This document shows, piece by piece, positions 1 through 7,945 of a stretch of 36,075 nt of DNA. The stretch's first letter is position 1, and the number at the start of each line of letters is the position of its first letter. The notes beneath the pieces were generated by a model, which worked only from the letters and a program-made list of their open reading frames with translations, made no database searches and had not been told where the DNA came from. The stretch comes from Akkermansiaceae bacterium (GTDB taxonomy: Bacteria; Verrucomicrobiota; Verrucomicrobiia; Verrucomicrobiales; DEV007). The DNA is taken from positions 1 through 36,075 of the forward strand of contig JACKQC010000032.1 in assembly GCA_024233085.1 (NCBI GenBank). The letters run 5' to 3'. A program made the position numbers and the translations under genes.

Positions 1-3000
1 TGGCCGGCGAGGCGTTTTTCGGAGAGGCGGCCGGAGGCCGGATCGTAAAGCCAGGCGGTGGCCTGCTCGGCGGCCGCGCCGGGATTGGTGACCAGGGAGG
101 TGAGCCGCCCCTGGGAGTCGTAGCCGTATTCGCGGGGGTAGGTCCGCGCGCCGGAGACGCGGCGCAGGTCGCCGGTGGGAAAGTAATCGTAATCGATCTG
201 TCCGAGATCGGGCAGGGTGACGATGTCGGGCCGCCCGGCGGCATCGTAGGTGTAGGCGGTGACCTGGGCGGCTCCGCCGCCGCCGGGGGGCGGGGTGGTG
301 ACGGATTGCAGCTCGCCGGTGTCGAACCAGGCGTAGGTGGTGGCGCCGTTGCGCGCGTCGGTGACCGCCGTGGTCCGGCCGAGCCCGTCGTAGGTGTAGG
401 CGGCGCCGGAGAGTTGGTTGCCGGCGGCGTCGCGGTGGGTTTCCGAGGCGAGCCGGCCGTTGGCGAAGGCGCGCGCGACGGAGGCGCCGTCGATCCCGGT
501 GGTGGTGACGGTCCACTCGCCGGCGCCGGCGATCGCGGTCTCGGAATGGATCGTCCCCCCGGGCAGATCGACCCAGGCCTGGAGCCCGTCGACGGAGCGG
601 TCGGCGACGCGGATTTCCTGAGGCTGCCCGTTGTCCCGCCAGACCTGGGTGCGCTCGCGCAGGACGGTGTGGCCGTCGCGGCCGGCGACCTCGGTGGTCA
701 CACGGGTGACGCGATCCGGGCCGGCGAGGTCGATTTCGCCGTTTCGATTGACATCGACCGCCGTGTCGGTGGGCAGGCCGCGCTCGTCGTAGGCGCGCAG
801 GACGGCGACACCGTCGGCGTCGGTGCTCCGGACGAGCTGGCCCTTGGCGTTGTATTCCTGGCGAAGCGAAGCGCCGGAAGAGGAGAGCGTGAGCGTGGGA
901 CGACCGGCGCCGTCGGTCCAGATTTGGGTCCAGGGCCCGTCGTTGCCGGTGGCGTCGCGTTCGATGGATTTGACCCAGGACTGGGGCGGCGCGCCCTCCC
1001 CGGGGGAGGAAACGCCGTATTCGTAGCGCATGGGGCGGGCGGCGGTGCCGGAAACGGACTGGAGAGCGCCCCCGAGATAGAACTGCCGCAGCGTGGTTCC
1101 CCCGTCCGCCGCCTGGGTCGTGAGGAGCCGGGCACCATCGGCGAAAGTCTCGGCGATGTGAGCCGACCGATTGGCGGCGTCGGTCACGGTGATTTCCGTG
1201 CCGAGGCTGTCGCGCACCGTGCGGGTTTTCAGAATGGACAGCGCGCCGCCCTCCTCGGCGATGCTCCGAATATCCGAGAGGGCCGACACCTCGTAGCGGG
1301 TGGTGACGCCCTGCCGGGTCATGGAATGGACGCGGCCGAGCATGTCGCGGTCGTAGAGGGTGGTGAGGCCGAAGCGGTCGCGCAGGCTTTCGAGTCCGCA
1401 GCAGGTGTAGGTGGCGGCGGTTTCCGTGCCGTCGAGGTGGCGGGTCAGGGTGGAGCGGCCGAGCGTGTCCTGGGTCAGGGAGAGGTCCTGCTCGAGCGTC
1501 AGATTCTCGGGGAGGGACACGATTTGCGAGGCCAGCGGACGGCCAAAGGCGTTGAGCAGGCGGGTCGTGCGAACGCCCTTGGTGACGGCGTTGGCGCCGG
1601 CATCGAGCGCGCCGGTTTGCGAGACGGTTTCGCGACCGGTGTATTCGTAAACGGCGCCGGTGCCGTCGGGCAGACTGACGGATCGGACGCGGTGGGCGTT
1701 TTCGCCGTCGGCGTACTCGCGGGTCCGGGTCACGAGGGCCTCGCCGCTGGCCAGAGCGGCCTCGGCGGTGGCGATGGTGGGATTGGGGTGCTGGATTTCC
1801 CAGCGTTCAAGGCAAAGGGCGGCGCCCCCTCCGGCGAGCGGGACCGAAACCGTGTCGCCAAACCAGATGGTGAATCGCCGGGAAACGGGCTGGCCCGCCA
1901 CCGAATTCGTCACCGTCCGGACCCGGTCGGGCGCCGGTCCCAGTCCGAACTCGCCGTCGCCGTAGGCGTAGGCGGTGACGGCGTGTTCCCCGTCACCGGA
2001 GCCGCGCCCGGCGTTCAGGTAGGGCGTGTGCACCGCCGCCAGTCCGTCGGCGTTGTAATCCATCCGCGTCCAGGAACCGTCGAAATCGGTGTGGCGTTCC
2101 CGGAGCATGCCATACCCGGGGGCGTTCTCGGTGTCGTGGTAGTCGAAGAAGGTGGTTCGGGAACCGGTTTCGTCGCCATCCGAACTGACGATGAACACTT
2201 CGGCGCTGATGGCCCGGTCGCCGAAGGAGAAATGGCGCTCGCGGGTCAGCGACCGGGCCGCCAGCCGGCCGTCGGGCTCGAAAATGCGCCGGTCGATCGC
2301 AACGATGCCGTTGCCCTCCGGCGTCTTGGTGACGGTTTCGCGGCGCAGCGTGCCGCGGCCGGGATCGATTTCCTCCAGGGTCCACTCCTTGACGTTGCCG
2401 ACCCCGGTCCAGTGGAAAACGTGCTGCCGGTCGCCGTACTGGCCGGCCTCGGTCACGCGGAAACGCTCGAATTGCCCGTCGGCGCCGTCCTCGACGGCGA
2501 AGCGGATGGTCTGGAAGGGCGTGGCGGTCGACTGATCGAACAAGCCGGAGATCTCGTCGAAGGCGCCCAACTGACTTTCCCGGTCGAAGACCCGCACCCT
2601 CCACTGGCTGTCGGCCGGGTCGGGATCGTCCACCGCCACCAGCACGGCACCGGTCAGCACCTGGACGGGATGCTCCGCCTCGTCGGCGGGGAAACGCTGG
2701 GCGTCGCCCGGCGCCGAACGCCACAGCGCCGCGGGCGTCCGCAGGTCGTCGGTCGGGCCTTCCTCATGAATCCACCAGTCGCCCAGCGCGCGCCCCTGCT
2801 CGTCGAGGCCGAGGGAGATGCGCACGTCGGCGGAATTGACGATCGCGGTTACTTTTCCCGGTTCGGCGCAAGCCACGCAGTCGCAGCGGGAAAAGGGAAC
2901 CGGCTCGGAAACGGCGGAAAAGCCCAGGCTGTCCTCGAGGCGGATCTGGACGGTCCAGTCCTCCTTTTCGGAGTTCAGGGGCAACTGGCTGGCGTCCCAG

Positions 3001-4631
3001 CGGATGACGTGTTTTCCGGGGGCCAGGCCGGCGCCGGCGCCAGCGCCGTCGACCACCTCGGAAAGGGGCACCGATACAAAGCCGTCCCCCGCCCCGCCGA
3101 GCCGGTAGGACATCGAGACGGTGTTCGGGTCGGCCTGTTCGCCAAGTATGTATGTGACCTGGATGGTGCGGGTCCGCGGATCGACGACTTCGGCCGATTC
3201 GATCTTGATGCCGCCGCCGCCCTGATGGATGAAGTAGGGGGTCGAATTGACCTGGATCGTGCCGGTGCGCGGTTCGGCCCAGTGCGTTGGATCGGAGCTG
3301 TCCTGGGGTGCGGCGACAAAGTGGAGAGTGGAACTGGCATAAACGCTTTCCCCATTTACGGTTGTTGGAAGGAAAACCGTGCCACTGGCTCCCCCGGTCA
3401 ACCAATCCGATTGGGAAACCGCATTGTAGGCTCCTCCCAAAAGCCGACCATAGACTTTGACACTAACGCTACCGCCGGAAAGAGGGACCTCGGTTGGAGT
3501 GACAACCGCCCAAAATTTGTTGTCGAATCCCGGTTGATGGGCTGAAAACGAAACGCCGGTCGAATTCGGGGCCTTGACGTGAAACGTCGCGATTCGGTCT
3601 GGAGTGACCGCGTCCCAGATGACATTGTTCCCGTATCGAAGGGTCAGATAGGTACGATATTCACGTCCCAGATACGTTCCCGGGCCGCCGCCGGTGGTTC
3701 CCGAACTGGTGACGCTGATCCAAGGCTGGCCCACGGTCGAACTCAACACTTCCGACCCATCGCCCCAATCGTCCCCGTTGGTGATAACCTGGACGGGGCA
3801 AAAGGGAATCGCCGACCAGACCGAGATCGTCTTCGTCGATCCCGAGGAGCCGTAACTGCGAAGCTCGATCGTTTCGGGTGATGGATCGTAGACATAGGTG
3901 TTGTCGACACCAGGCTGATCAATGGTGTAGGTGACGCCGTCGGTGTCGGGCGCCTTGATTTTGAGCTTCGCGTTTCGAGCATCGGTGACGCCGTCGAAAA
4001 CTGTGTTATCGCCGTAGCGAATCGACACATAGCACCTGAACTCCCGACCAAAATAGGTGCCGGGCCCACCGGACGTGACCCCAGAGCTCGCAACGCTGAT
4101 CCAAGGCTCGCCTGGATTTGAATTGTAAACATTGGAACCGCTTCCCCATTCGCCATCGAGTGGCACGGTTTGCACCGGCGAAAAGGGCACCGCGGACCAA
4201 ACCGCAATCGTCAATGTCGGAAACCCGGAACTGTATGGCTCGACACTAACATTCGTGCCGAATGGGTCGTAAAAGTATGTATTGTCGATCCCGGTTTGAA
4301 CAATTCCCGCGCTGTCACCGGCGGCGCTCAAGGTCGCGCTCCTTTCTCCGGTAACGCCATCGGGAATCCAGTTCTTCGCGTAGGTCCAAGTGATCGTCTT
4401 GGTCTGCCCCGCCGACGCGATCGTGTATTGCCCGTTGATGTTGGAAATCCAATCCGGCGCCCCGGAGACGGTGAAGGTGTAGTTATTCTCGGGAGCCGTG
4501 ACAACGACCTGCCCCCCCGATCCGCCGAGGTGATCCTTGGTCAAGCCGGAGAAATCCGCGGCCTCCGTTCCGTTTGGCGGGAACGCCGCGAGAACCGCCA
4601 AAATCAAGAGCGATTTCAGAGAGGATTTCAT
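1..4631 (-). CDS. RHS/YD-repeat secreted giant protein (3' end outside window)
   Basis: One frame reads without a stop from an ATG at 4631 to the first base, giving 1543 residues with the C-terminus missing. It begins with a signal peptide (MKSSLKSLLILAVLAAF, cleavage likely near TEAA-DF). Residues about 25-113 look like a BACON/Ig-type beta domain. Residues 114-240 and 241-367 are two copies of a 127-residue repeat, each opening with G[IV]DNTY.YDP and holding WISV.SSG and an R.GDN/R.GNN turn; a third, diverged start follows at 368. Near residue 540 is HVIRWDAS, then linker domains. The C-terminal half is RHS/YD repeats (YDRDMLGRV, YNAKGQLV, YDERGLP, YTYDGLGRTTAV, YGYDSQGRLTSL). RHS proteins form hollow beta-cocoon shells, often enclosing a C-terminal toxin. 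Whether one follows here cannot be seen. It is last in a probable operon after the GQLK and YadA-head genes. Confidence 0.93.
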   Translation of the reverse strand, partial: MKSSLKSLLILAVLAAFPPNGTEAADFSGLTKDHLGGSGGQVVVTAPENNYTFTVSGAPDWISNINGQYTIASAGQTKTITWTYAKNWIPDGVTGERSATLSAAGDSAGIVQTGIDNTYFYDPFGTNVSVEPYSSGFPTLTIAVWSAVPFSPVQTVPLDGEWGSGSNVYNSNPGEPWISVASSGVTSGGPGTYFGREFRCYVSIRYGDNTVFDGVTDARNAKLKIKAPDTDGVTYTIDQPGVDNTYVYDPSPETIELRSYGSSGSTKTISVWSAIPFCPVQVITNGDDWGDGSEVLSSTVGQPWISVTSSGTTGGGPGTYLGREYRTYLTLRYGNNVIWDAVTPDRIATFHVKAPNSTGVSFSAHQPGFDNKFWAVVTPTEVPLSGGSVSVKVYGRLLGGAYNAVSQSDWLTGGASGTVFLPTTVNGESVYASSTLHFVAAPQDSSDPTHWAEPRTGTIQVNSTPYFIHQGGGGIKIESAEVVDPRTRTIQVTYILGEQADPNTVSMSYRLGGAGDGFVSVPLSEVVDGAGAGAGLAPGKHVIRWDASQLPLNSEKEDWTVQIRLEDSLGFSAVSEPVPFSRCDCVACAEPGKVTAIVNSADVRISLGLDEQGRALGDWWIHEEGPTDDLRTPAALWRSAPGDAQRFPADEAEHPVQVLTGAVLVAVDDPDPADSQWRVRVFDRESQLGAFDEISGLFDQSTATPFQTIRFAVEDGADGQFERFRVTEAGQYGDRQHVFHWTGVGNVKEWTLEEIDPGRGTLRRETVTKTPEGNGIVAIDRRIFEPDGRLAARSLTRERHFSFGDRAISAEVFIVSSDGDETGSRTTFFDYHDTENAPGYGMLRERHTDFDGSWTRMDYNADGLAAVHTPYLNAGRGSGDGEHAVTAYAYGDGEFGLGPAPDRVRTVTNSVAGQPVSRRFTIWFGDTVSVPLAGGGAALCLERWEIQHPNPTIATAEAALASGEALVTRTREYADGENAHRVRSVSLPDGTGAVYEYTGRETVSQTGALDAGANAVTKGVRTTRLLNAFGRPLASQIVSLPENLTLEQDLSLTQDTLGRSTLTRHLDGTETAATYTCCGLESLRDRFGLTTLYDRDMLGRVHSMTRQGVTTRYEVSALSDIRSIAEEGGALSILKTRTVRDSLGTEITVTDAANRSAHIAETFADGARLLTTQAADGGTTLRQFYLGGALQSVSGTAARPMRYEYGVSSPGEGAPPQSWVKSIERDATGNDGPWTQIWTDGAGRPTLTLSSSGASLRQEYNAKGQLVRSTDADGVAVLRAYDERGLPTDTAVDVNRNGEIDLAGPDRVTRVTTEVAGRDGHTVLRERTQVWRDNGQPQEIRVADRSVDGLQAWVDLPGGTIHSETAIAGAGEWTVTTTGIDGASVARAFANGRLASETHRDAAGNQLSGAAYTYDGLGRTTAVTDARNGATTYAWFDTGELQSVTTPPPGGGGAAQVTAYTYDAAGRPDIVTLPDLGQIDYDYFPTGDLRRVSGARTYPREYGYDSQGRLTSLVTNPGAAAEQATAWLYDPASGRLSEKRLAG
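3531..4292 (-). repeat. Two tandem 127-codon BACON-like repeats inside the RHS gene
   Basis: Codons 114-240 and 241-367 of the RHS-type protein are two copies of one unit. Both contain YDP, then VWSA[VI]PF.PVQ, then PWISV.SSG, then GGPGTY.GRE[FY]R, then [IL]RYG[DN]N. A third GFDN start lies exactly 127 codons later (368) but then diverges. The exact period suggests tandem duplication of an adhesive beta-sandwich. Resemblance to BACON domains, by the W[IL]SV.SSG.T.GG pattern, is inference. Confidence 0.8.
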
Positions 4632-4695
4632 TTTGCCGGGAAAAACTTGAGAAGATGAAAGGATAGAAAAATCCGGAATCTCGGCGTTTGCGGTT

Positions 4696-5493
4696 TCAGG
4701 GAAGGCGGCTTCCGGCGGGGGCGAACACCCGCAGACCGGTTGTGAAGGTTTCGGCGCCGATCTGCTCCGCGGCGAACTCGTCCGTGTTCGGATCGCGACC
4801 CAGCGCGATTTCCGCCAAGTCGGTCATCCCGTCGCCGTCGGTGTCCTGGCCGGGCGGGATGGGGTTGCCGATGCCGAGGGCGTCGAGCCAGTCGGGATTC
4901 CCGTTGCCGTCGGCGTCGATCTCGACCCAGGCGTCCACGTCGAAGGAAAACACCACCTTCAACTGCCCGATGTTGACCGGGGCGGCGTTCTCCGCCGGGG
5001 GTGCCTGGGTATCCCAGGGAACCAGCACGTCCGCGCCGTCCTGCGCGTCAAGGGCGGCGGCGGGAACCCCGACCGCCAACAGTTCGGAACGGGGCGAAAA
5101 ACCCACCGCCGCGAGACGCCGATAGTAGGAGGCGGCCACGTGTTTCAACTGCCCCACGTTGATCGGGGCGAAGTTGTCGACGTTTTCAAAGCTCTCCACC
5201 AGCGCGTCGATCTCGGAGCCCGCGCCACCGGCGGGCGCGAGGCGCAGGTCCAGATAACGCTTCGCCTGCGCGGCGACGTGTTTCAGTTGCCCGGCGTTGA
5301 CGGGCGCCCAGTCCTCCCGGGTGGGTCCCGAATCGGACCACACGCGGGTCTCGGCCCCGTACCACCAGACGGGACCCTCCAACTGAATCACGGCCATCGA
5401 AAGGGTGGCGATCGACGCGAGAACCAAGCCTGACGCAAAGAATTTTCGGCGGGCTCGAGAAAGGCCGGGCAAATTCAGCTTTGGTGATTTCAC
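4696..5493 (-). CDS. Secreted protein with three NxGQLK motifs and a calcium-binding tail
   Basis: This 265-residue protein starts at a GTG (5493), where a basic N-terminus (VKSPKLNLPGLSRARRKF) precedes a hydrophobic stretch (residues 20-36), a likely signal or anchor. The reading frame extends upstream to an ATG at 5646, but that would run through the end of the preceding gene, so the GTG is preferred. Three motifs recur at residues about 63-73, 109-119 and 161-171: APVNAGQLKHVA, APINVGQLKHVA, APVNIGQLKVVF. The tail carries DADGNGNPD and DTDGDGMTD (207-215), thrombospondin-type-3/dockerin-like calcium loops. From memory, NxGQLK recurs in secreted Verrucomicrobiota proteins and has no assigned function. 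The gene sits 82 bp after the YadA-head gene and 64 bp before the RHS gene, so co-expression is likely. Confidence 0.85.
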   Translation of the reverse strand: MKSPKLNLPGLSRARRKFFASGLVLASIATLSMAVIQLEGPVWWYGAETRVWSDSGPTREDWAPVNAGQLKHVAAQAKRYLDLRLAPAGGAGSEIDALVESFENVDNFAPINVGQLKHVAASYYRRLAAVGFSPRSELLAVGVPAAALDAQDGADVLVPWDTQAPPAENAAPVNIGQLKVVFSFDVDAWVEIDADGNGNPDWLDALGIGNPIPPGQDTDGDGMTDLAEIALGRDPNTDEFAAEQIGAETFTTGLRVFAPAGSRLP

Positions 5494-5575
5494 GGGGAGC
5501 AGCAAGGTTGAAAACGTTGACGGCGCGCGACCGGAGTGTCCGAGGCGGAGACGCCCGGCCGCGACAGGGGCCTGT

Positions 5576-6685
5576 TTACTCCGCATCCGAACCGTCGGCC
5601 GTGTAAATGCCCATGGAAATTCCGCCCCGCGGGGGAACGCGGGCAATGTCGGCTTCGCCGGGAACGACGAGGTCCGTTCCCACCGTCAGGGCGCCTTGCA
5701 GGCCCGCGTCGCCGTTGTTGCTCACGACGAAGGCGTTTGAAGGCTGATTGAGGACGCCATTTCCGACGACAAAGACCGCATCGTCCAGTGGAACATTGAT
5801 CCGCCCGCACACAAACTGGCCGGAGATGCCCCGCGCCACCGTGCGATCTCCGAACGCGGCCTGGTAGGCGCCGTTTGCCGCCGAATAATGCCCTTGGGCG
5901 AAAGACAAGTCGCCGTTTGCCTGGGTGAGGTAACCGAAGGTCGAGGCGATCCAACCGTTGGCCGAGGAAAGGTAACCCTGCGCAAAGGTCCGGGAGCCGT
6001 TCGCGACGGCCCCCTGCCCGACGGCGAAGGAGTATATTCCCGCGGCTTCGGTGTCCAATCCGAACGCGACGGATCGGTCGCCGGCCGCGCTGACGTTGTT
6101 GCCGTTGGCAAACGCCCCCAATCCGCTCGCGACCGACGAAGTTCCACCGGCGAAGGCGTAGTCCCCGGAAGCCACTGTGTTTTCCCCGTAAGCCAGGGAG
6201 AACAGGCCGGAAGCCATGGCCGTCTCTCCAAACGCGATCGAGTCGCCCTCGGTGTAAACCGCCTTGCCATCGATGGTGAGAGTCCCCCCTGTCAGTTCCA
6301 GATCGATCCCCCTGATCCCCAACAGCGACTCGTCGAGCGAAATCAGCCAGTCCTCGGTGTCGACCGAGTCATTGTCGTAAACGCGAAGGGGGGCCGCATC
6401 GGCTTGAAGATAGAAATCGAAACCGAGGGCGAAGAACCCGATTTTTTCGGGACTGAAAAGGCGAAGGTCGCCCAGCGTTTCCTCGACATCGATCAGGGAC
6501 GGCGGATCGGTGAGCCCGAATTCGACCCCGAGCGGGGCGCTGACCGGCCCGGCGTTCGGGCCCGTGGGGGGATTGCCGGCGCCGCCGGCGTTGCCGTTGC
6601 CGTTTCCCTGGCCGAACGCGCCAAGAGAGGCGGCGAACGAGGCCAGACAAACCATGAGAGCGGCGGAGGGGGAACGGGATTTCAT
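5576..6685 (-). CDS. YadA-head-repeat (trimeric beta-roll) secreted protein
   Basis: The 369-residue protein starts at an ATG (6685) giving a clear signal peptide, MKSRSPSAALMVCLASF up to GAFGQ. A Gly/Asn-rich linker (26-48) follows. Residues 147-286 are ten repeats of exactly 14 residues ending in A.G, with the pattern .SFA.G...A.ANG, the signature of YadA-like left-handed beta-roll heads that trimerise. The C-terminal part (VFVVGNG, SNAFVVSNNGDAGLQGALTV) resembles the stretch before S74 chaperone domains in tail-fibre-like proteins, but no S74 domain and no YadA membrane anchor follow. It is therefore probably a released or associated trimer rather than a self-anchored autotransporter. It is the first gene of the cassette leading to the GQLK and RHS genes. 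Confidence 0.88.
   Translation of the reverse strand: MKSRSPSAALMVCLASFAASLGAFGQGNGNGNAGGAGNPPTGPNAGPVSAPLGVEFGLTDPPSLIDVEETLGDLRLFSPEKIGFFALGFDFYLQADAAPLRVYDNDSVDTEDWLISLDESLLGIRGIDLELTGGTLTIDGKAVYTEGDSIAFGETAMASGLFSLAYGENTVASGDYAFAGGTSSVASGLGAFANGNNVSAAGDRSVAFGLDTEAAGIYSFAVGQGAVANGSRTFAQGYLSSANGWIASTFGYLTQANGDLSFAQGHYSAANGAYQAAFGDRTVARGISGQFVCGRINVPLDDAVFVVGNGVLNQPSNAFVVSNNGDAGLQGALTVGTDLVVPGEADIARVPPRGGISMGIYTADGSDAE
5828..6247 (-). repeat. Ten 14-codon YadA-head repeats
   Basis: Codons 147-286 of the head protein form ten in-register units of 14 codons. The closing Gly falls at residues 160, 174, 188, 202, 216, 230, 244, 258, 272 and 286 with no indel. The repeats differ in sequence at DNA level, so they are old rather than freshly duplicated. 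Confidence 0.9.
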
Positions 6686-7057
6686 CGGAGCGGGGAGTTG
6701 AGGTTTACCAAAAATTAACCGGGTTAGATCGATTGCACCTAAGCCCATTAACGGAACGCGGGGAGGCCGGCAAGAAAAAAACATCGGAGCGGAAAAATTT
6801 CACAATTTTTGCGGAAACGGGATCGTTCGCGGCCCCATGGAAAGCCCGAATCGGGTAGGCCGGCGGCCCCCAATTCTTCCGGTGACCCAACAGGGTTAAG
6901 CGGGAGAGGCAACCCTGTTGACTCTGGGGCACGGCGGCATCTCCGACCCTTCTCCGCCCTCGATCAAGATCGTGTGCGGGCTCGCCGCGCCGCGCCCCGG
7001 CATTCCGCTTCTTCTTTTTTCGCGGGATTTTTCGGCGACGGGTATACACTCCGGCGC
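6686..7057. other. 372-bp divergent intergenic region
   Basis: This gap separates the leftward surface cassette from the rightward LD-carboxypeptidase gene and should hold both promoters. The part next to the cassette (about 6700-6820) is AT-richer, with A and T runs (CAAGAAAAAAACATC, GAAAAATTTCACAATTTTT). No promoter can be assigned with confidence. Its centre carries the inverted CAACAGGGTT repeat listed separately. No coding frame here resembles a protein. Confidence 0.6.
6888..6920. repeat. CAACAGGGTT inverted repeat, locus 1
   Basis: CAACAGGGTT (6888-6897) and its perfect complement AACCCTGTTG (6911-6920) are separated by 13 bases. The spacer reads GCGGGAGAGGC, and its reverse complement recurs next to locus 2 (GCCTCGCCCGC), showing that the two loci share more than the core. 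It lies between two divergent genes. Confidence 0.9.
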
Positions 7058-7945
7058 ATGAGCAGCGCCTTTCCCCCGCCCCGCCCGGTCGAGCCCGGTT
7101 CGACGATCGGCCTCGTGGCGCCGGCCGGCCCCTTCGATCGCGGGCGCTTCGAAGCCGGCGTGGCCTGGCTGCGGGAGCGTTACACGGTGCGCTTTGACGA
7201 CGATATTTTCGAGAAAACCGGTTACTTCGCCGGTTCGGACGCGCGGCGGTTGCGGGAACTGCGCGACGCGATTCGCGATCCGGAGATCGACGCCATCCTC
7301 TGCGCGCGCGGCGGCTACGGCGCCACGCGTCTGCTGCCGGATCTCGTCCCCGCCGAAGTCGCGGCCGCCAACAAGGCGCTGGTCGGTTTTTCGGACATCA
7401 CCGCCCTGCACGCTCTCTGGGCGCGGGCGGGCGTTCGATCCATCCACGCGCCCATGGCCGGCGCGCTGGCGGGCGCGACCGAGCCCATCCGGGAAGAATG
7501 GATCCGCACGCTGGAGGGCCGGGACGCCCCGGAGACCTGGACGCTTCAACCGATCGTCGCCGGGGCGGCCGAGGGCCGGCTCTTCGGCGGCAATCTGGCG
7601 GTGATCGCCGCGCTGCTGGGCACGCCTTTCCTGCCGCGCACGGACGGTTGCGTCCTGTTTCTCGAGGATGTCGGCGAGCGTCCCTACCGGGTCGATCGAA
7701 TGCTGACGTCGCTGTTGCACGCGGGTTGGTTCGCGGGTTGCGCCGGCATCGTCATCGGCGCCTTCACCGAGGGTAAACCGGGCGACGACGGCGTCTCGAC
7801 CGAGGAGGTGATCGCCGAGCGGCTGGGAAATCTGGGCGTGCCGGTGATCGCGGGGTTTCCCGGCGGCCACATCGACGACAACGAGCCGCTGACCTTCGGC
7901 GCGGCGGCCCGCATCGACGGGGATCGATTCACGATTTCGGCTTAG
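7058..7945 (+). CDS. ldcA: LD-carboxypeptidase, peptidase family S66 (LdcA-like)
   Basis: The 295-residue protein matches muramoyltetrapeptide LD-carboxypeptidases, which remove the terminal D-Ala from tetrapeptides during murein recycling. The N-terminus shows G.T[IV]GLVAPAGP, then the CARGGYGATRLLPDL loop (82-96). The expected nucleophile is Ser112 in GFSDIT, with Glu203 in LEDVGERPYRVDRML and His271 in GGHIDDNEPLTFG completing the Ser-Glu-His triad known for the family. The start at ATG 7058 gives the usual length; the frame is open further upstream but that extension is low-complexity and crosses the intergenic repeat. No signal peptide, so cytoplasmic. Its 3' end overlaps the convergent FG-GAP gene by 17 bp. 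Confidence 0.92.
   Translation: MSSAFPPPRPVEPGSTIGLVAPAGPFDRGRFEAGVAWLRERYTVRFDDDIFEKTGYFAGSDARRLRELRDAIRDPEIDAILCARGGYGATRLLPDLVPAEVAAANKALVGFSDITALHALWARAGVRSIHAPMAGALAGATEPIREEWIRTLEGRDAPETWTLQPIVAGAAEGRLFGGNLAVIAALLGTPFLPRTDGCVLFLEDVGERPYRVDRMLTSLLHAGWFAGCAGIVIGAFTEGKPGDDGVSTEEVIAERLGNLGVPVIAGFPGGHIDDNEPLTFGAAARIDGDRFTISA

Noticed and set aside
306..3545. A 1079-codon open frame on the plus strand
   Set aside because: It is exactly antisense to the RHS frame, its translation is low-complexity Gly/Val/Arg, and the minus-strand translation shows clear YD repeats. It is a high-GC mirror frame.
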